Assembly (NCBI GenBank): GCA_031835245.1
Contig: JAVKOQ010000120.1
Location: 1-64,000 of the forward strand
Source: Balamuthia mandrillaris
Lineage: Eukaryota; Discosea; Longamoebia; Balamuthiidae
Direction of reading: 5' to 3'
Length of the DNA stretch: 64,000 bases
In this document: one piece after another, positions 59,452 to 64,000 of the stretch
Layout of the letters: the number at the start of each line of letters is the position of its first letter
How positions within the stretch are numbered: position 1 is the first letter of the stretch
Translations under genes and position numbers: made by a program
The notes under the pieces: generated by a model
Told to the model about the DNA's origin: nothing
Seen by the model: the letters and a program-made list of their open reading frames with translations, nothing else
The model's database searches: none

Positions 59452-59824
59452 TCAGAAAGCGGTGAATCCACCATCCACCATGAGATTGGTGGCCGTGACG
59501 AAGGAGGCCTCATCGGAGGCCAAGAAGAGGATGGCCTGGGCCACCTCCATCGGCTGCCCTATCCTGCCCAGCACGTGCAGAGGGCCCTCCTTTTGGTTGA
59601 GCTCCTCCACGGAGTAGCCCTTGGCAGCGCAGGCACGCCTGGTGGCTGGCGTGTCGATGGTGCCTGGCGCCACGCTGTTCACCCGGATGCCCAGGGTGCC
59701 CACATCGGCGGCGATGCACCGCGTCAGCCCCAGTATCGCAGCTGTGGGCGTTTTGTTGTTTGTTTTTTGTGTGGGTGTGTTGGCCTTCCAAATGGAAACA
59801 AAAGGAGAGGAGAGAAGCAGAGAA

Positions 59825-59859
<35 letters not shown>

Positions 59860-60435
59860 AGTGAAACCTTTGCTAGTGTTATAAGGGACAAAGCCTCGTT
59901 GGGCAATGTAGGAGGAGACGGAGGCCAGGTTCACGATGGAGCCTCGGCTGCCCTTCTCGTTGAGGTCCTGCTGCTTCATCTGGCGGATGACGTGCTTGCA
60001 GACCAGCGCCGTGCCTTTGACGTTGACGCCCAGCACCTTGTCCCAGTCCTCGGCGGAGGTCTCGTCCACGGTGCCGAACACAAAGGCGGCGGCGTTGTTG
60101 ACCAGCACGTCGATGCGGCCGGTCCGCTGCACCACTTGCTCCACCATGGCCACTATCTCCTCCTCCACCGCCACGTTGGCCTTGCAGAAGAACGCTCCTT
60201 GCTTGGGCTTGGTGGTGGCCGCCTCCTCCTCCGCTGAGAGCTGATGAAGACGGGCCTCGAGGAGGGAGAGGGTCTCCTGGCCGCCGGCCTCATCGAGGTC
60301 CACCGCCGCCACTGTGGCCCCTTGCTCCACGAACAGAATGGCAGTCTCTCTGCCTATGCCCGACCCTGCGCCAGTGATGATAGCGGTCTTTCCTGCCAGC
60401 CGTCCAGTTCCTCTCCCTCCTCCTCTTTCTTCCAT
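59452..60435 (-). CDS. Classical short-chain dehydrogenase/reductase (SDR)
   Basis: Two exons (60435-59868, 59741-59452) give 285 residues. The NAD(P)-binding TGAGSGIGRE motif lies near the N-terminus, AAVDLDE after strand 2, DVLVNNAAAF (NNAG variant), NLASVSSYIAQRG with the catalytic Ser, YNTSK with the Tyr-x3-Lys pair (the intron cuts just after this Lys codon), and RVNSVAPGTIDTP. The C-terminus ATNLMVDGGFTAF is typical of SDR 3-oxoacyl-reductase-like or glucose-dehydrogenase-like members. An acidic Asp after strand 2 predicts NAD(H) preference. The substrate is unknown. I chose the ATG at 60435; an upstream ATG at 60474 lies inside a promoter-like motif. The 3' flank is shared with HSP20. 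Confidence 0.93.
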
Positions 60436-60471
60436 ATTTTTATTTCTGTATTTGTTGTCCGCGTATATTAT

Positions 60472-60602
60472 CATGACGACATGAAATAGACCGGAACGAA
60501 AATTATATTACATCATAATTTCCAAATAAAGATGAATGATGCCATCCATGTTTCCACGACGACGTGAATAAAGCGCCAATAAAGATTTCCATGACGACGT
60601 GG
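60472..60602. promoter_or_regulatory. Three CCAYGACGACRTGR sites, divergent SDR / GCP5 promoter
   Basis: Sites are at 60472-60484 (catgacgacatga), 60554-60567 (ccacgacgacgtga) and 60589-60602 (ccatgacgacgtgg). A fourth copy lies before TOM22 at 46815-46827. CCAYG and CRTGG half-sites are inverted around ACGA. Confidence 0.55.
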
Positions 60603-60832
60603 ACATTACCTCCTCCGCAAGAAAGAAAGAGATGGAGAGCAGCGACTAAGGCGGCGCCAAGATCAAGCCGATCCATGGGACAACGAAAATAAAGCAAAAT
60701 TAGTAAAAGGAAAACAAAAAAACAGACACAAAAAATAACCCACCTCCGGCGTGCCTAATCACGGCTTGTCTTACGACTCGCTATAAGCAACGGTGCCGGC
60801 ACCAAAGCAACCTTACCGCCTACCGCCCAGAG

Positions 60833-62342
60833 ATGGAGAGCAGCGACTGCTGCTTGTTGGATGGTTGGGACGGAAGGGCGCTCTTGGACGACGAACCTCC
60901 TCTTCGAGCGCAGCGTGGGCATTATAAAAAGCACCAATGGTTCTACAAGCAGTCTCCCTATCAAACGATAACGGAACGGCAGGCCGTGGAGGAGGTGCTC
61001 TACCTGCTGATGGGCTGTCCTACCACTCGTCTCTTTCGGTTCGGACCTTCTTTTGAAGATCAAGATGAAGAAGAAGGAGTATATCAAGCCGAGAATGACT
61101 ACCACCAGGAACAAGGCTACCATGTAAGGACATCTTGATATGCTACAATCTCTACCTTACTTACGTCTCTCTTGAAACAGCTGGTTGAAGGCTACCGACT
61201 GGTCGATCGCTCCCCTCAGAGTCTTGCTCATCAGCTGCGTGGCTTCCTGCCCGTCGCCAATGCTGTTCACCAACTGGAATCCTTTGCGCAACGGTAATCG
61301 CGATTACCTCTCCTCTTGATCTTATCGCTTCTCTGCTCCGCCGTCTCCTTCGCTCCTCTGTCTCTCTACTGTTCTCATTGCTTTTTCTCGTCAACCGCTC
61401 TCCCTAGACACAACGGCTTGCTAGGGAACCAACGGAGCAGCAAAACCTTGCAAGCATTCTCCGCAGGGCTCGAAGAGCATTTGCACCAACACAAAGCCTT
61501 GTTGGCTGACCTGCTCCTCTTATTACGCACCGAAAACGCCCGTTCTTCCTCTCCACCTTCTCCTTCTCCTTCTGTTAGTCCGTGTTGTCATCGCTCTTCT
61601 CCTTGTTCTTCTTGTTCTGTTTCTTCTTCCGCTTCTTCTTCTTCTTGGGCACTTTCACTAGACCAACTTCTTCCGCCACGTTCACTCCCTTCCTTCAACA
61701 TCTTTCCAGGGGCATGCACCAGCCCTGTTGATCCTGTACCTGCCTTTCCTCTAAAGTTACCCAACCTTGGCTCTCTTTCTTCTCCTCCACCTTCATCGCG
61801 AGGTCGAGCATCCGCCTCAACAAATAGCATCACATTAGCATGGGTTGAAACAGCCCTTCGTCCTCATTTCGAAAAGCTGCAAATGCTCTCCCAACTTCTT
61901 CACTCGTTCGCTTGCCGATGTGATCGTCTCCCTGCTCCTACTTTAGCTGATGAAGATGATAGCGAAGACGGTTACGATGTTAAAGATGGCGAAACTACCA
62001 CTTCTTCTATTTTGACTCGATCTTCATTCGAGGCAGCCCAACTGTTATCATGCATGTTAGTTCTCTTCTGACTCACCGTGTTAAGTATTCTTTACTTACT
62101 TCTAGCTCTTTCACTACCAGTTATGAAATGCTGATAACAGAGAAATGCTACACATTTCGGCGTGGTAACACGCAAAGTTGCCAACGCTTGCTGGTACTGT
62201 TGCGGCTGTTGAGCATTACCATCAAGCCTTTCTTGGACATGCTTCATTTATGGCTAACCTATGGCCAGCTCCAAGATCCGCATTCAGAATTTATTATCGC
62301 TTTTTCGTACATCTCTCTTCTCTTTCTATGTATTTCTTCTTC

Positions 62343-62379
<37 letters not shown>

Positions 62380-62418
62380 TTCTTCTTCCTCATCTTCTTC
62401 TACTTCTTCTTGTTCTTC

Positions 62419-62450
<32 letters not shown>

Positions 62451-64000
62451 CTTCTTCTTCTTCTCTTCTTCTCTCTCTCTTGACTCACAACTCCATAGCA
62501 AAGCAAACATGAATGGAGCAGAAACTATGGACTGGGAAATGGATTTTGTGCTACGAACACAACAAGTAGGCGATGAAGCCCTCTTTTTGCCATCCTTCTT
62601 CAACAAAGAACAAGCCCAAAAAGCACTTCTTGCCGGAAAGAGCATGCGACTAGCGCGACAATGCAGCCCACATGCTTCCTTTGCAACTTTGATAGATAAT
62701 GCGAAGACAAATCTGTTCAGCGATTTCATCTCTGCTTTGCGACGGTTCGTTGCGGAAGAGGAGATCGCGAATATCCAGCTACAACACCTATACACACCAA
62801 ACAAGTTATCTTCTTGGAGCGATGAAGGGCCAGATTGCGTAGCTTGGATGTTGGCAAGTTCAGAGGAATCAGAGCGGCACGACGAACCCAAGCATAGCAA
62901 CACATTGGCTTTTTTTCATCCCTCTCTCTTGCTAGAGAGTTGTTTGTTGCCATCGTTAGTACTGCGCTATGACGCAGCTCATTCCGCTTTGCTGAAACTT
63001 CTTACCGAGAAGTACAAGTTATGGGACCATATGCTTCGGCTTCGTCTTGCTTTCTTCATGCAAGATGCTAGTTTTTACCGTGAGCTTGTTCCTCATTTGT
63101 TGCAGCAGGTTTCGCCCTCTACTTCTCTCTCTCTCTCTCTCTCTCTCATCCTCTTCTTCCTCTAGCTCTTCTATGCTCCTCTCATCTCTCAACTTCAAGA
63201 CTTACTTTGAGTTGTTTCGGTTCCAGTTGAACGACGGGGACACCATCACTTTTGGTGATCAATTCGAGCTTAACTTATTGTTGCAAGATATGCTTGCTCT
63301 CTACTCGACCTCTTTTAAGCTCTCTTCATCATTATCGGTCGGTGGAGTTGAAGCCTCCTTGTCCCTACAGCTAAGCAACACTCGTAGTCATGGACTGGAT
63401 GATTTGCGGCTGCGTTACAATGTAACTTCTCTCCCCTGCTTCTCCTCTCTTTCTCGATCAATCAACTGAATGTTTACCTTAGCCGCCTTGGCCAATCAGT
63501 TTACTTCTGGACAATGAAGTGCAAGAAAAGTACAACAAAGTGTGGTTGTTGCTGCTACAGATACAAAAGGCCAAATACGGATTGGACATCGTGCTCCGTC
63601 AGTTGTCTTTCTATGGATGCACAAAGGGAGCAGCCCACCACCTTCATCTCCTTCGGGCCAAAATGCTTCATTTTGTTAATAGCTTTCAGGATTATATCAT
63701 GAATAGGGTATCAAACTACTTGCTTCTTTCTTCCTTCGTTCTTCTCCTTATCGTTCCTCATTAACACTTTTTGCCAAAGGCAATAGAGGCAGTATGGGTC
63801 GAATATAAGCCGTTGTTCACAAAAGCAAGAACTCTGGATGAGATTCTTGCCCTGCACCAACGCTTTCTCGCCAAGATAACCGATCGTTGTCTTTTGACAG
63901 AGCGAGCTGCTTCCGTGATGGCTGCCATAAAGAAGGCACTCGATGTCACAGGGGCTTTCAAGCGTCTCTCTTCTGCTTCTTCCACTTCTGCTTCGGTAGA
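60833..64000 (+). CDS. Gamma-tubulin complex component 5-like (partial, runs off the window)
   Basis: Exons 60833-61123, 61181-61293, 61408-62055, 62178-62306, 62499-63108, 63227-63421, 63483-63707 and 63780 onward join in frame. The N-terminal GCP domain has ERQAVEEVLYLLMGCPTTRL, LRLLSITIKPFLDMLHLWLT, YGQLQDPHSEF and ALFLPSFFNKEQAQKALLAG followed by KSMRLAR. The C-terminal gamma-tubulin-binding domain begins WPISLLLDNEVQEKYNKVW, LLLLQIQKAKYGLDIVL and LRAKMLHFVNSFQDYI, followed by IEAVWVEYK. The LLLQIxxAKYxLDxxL string is closest to GCP5. GCPs form the gamma-tubulin ring that nucleates microtubules. A poly-C run (62344-62379) and a TTC array fill the intron before 62499. Confidence 0.88.
62344..62379 (+). 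repeat. 36-nt poly-C run in a GCP5 intron
   Basis: This is an uninterrupted run of C followed by TTC repeats up to about 62462, just inside the donor at 62307. The Pro- and Phe-rich frames here are not coding. Confidence 0.9.

Overview
The window is nuclear DNA of a unicellular eukaryote. The protein-coding genes are split by many short GT-AG introns (about 55-160 bp), often with TACTAAC-like branch sites. Gene density is about one gene per 3 kb, and the encoded proteins are eukaryotic housekeeping factors: kinetochore CENP-C, a gamma-tubulin complex component, golgin-84, TOM22, HRD3/SEL1L, an oxysterol-binding protein, a bridge-like lipid-transfer protein, a Numb-associated kinase, VID27 and DTWD1. 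This gene set, the intron style and the abundant CT-rich microsatellites fit a free-living protist. An amoebozoan is my best guess, but the sequence does not settle the lineage.

Layout. 0-8.5 kb is a decayed region. It holds a transposon-derived gene with a CCHC knuckle and a DDE-like domain, the 3' end of a non-LTR retrotransposon, a 111-bp MITE with target-site duplications, a truncated BCS1-type AAA gene and a damaged copy of a dispersed coiled-coil family. 8.5-26.2 kb is gene-rich: VID27, NAK kinase, small heat-shock protein, a large nuclease-kinase fusion, a C2-BAR-C2 protein, a SAP protein and DTWD1. 26.3-33.3 kb is a second decayed region, with a second coiled-coil family copy, a mosaic pseudogene cluster, large simple-sequence blocks, a long palindrome and a hAT transposase fragment. 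33.3-64 kb is gene-rich again: an unknown protein, golgin-84, a profilin-like protein, OSBP, an MGRN1-like RING E3, TOM22, CENP-C, SEL1L/HRD3, a BLTP3-like protein, an SDR oxidoreductase and GCP5 (running off the end).

Functional themes. Several genes serve membrane traffic and lipid exchange (NAK kinase, C2-BAR protein, golgin-84, OSBP, BLTP3-like, SEL1L), but they are independent transcription units and not an operon-like system. For the multi-exon genes from VID27 to SEL1L, BLTP3 and SDR, the exon joins given here were derived by hand from splice signals, and each adds up to an open frame.

The most unusual items are: the REase-fold plus kinase fusion protein, which resembles Crinkler-type effectors; a patch at 58.7-59.4 kb assembled from direct and inverted copies of gene ends found 43 kb away; recurrent promoter-like motifs (CCAYGACGACRTGR and TTTGTCGACA); three TGACGTG sites in front of the ER-quality-control gene SEL1L; and the strand-polarised (CT)n tracts of introns.
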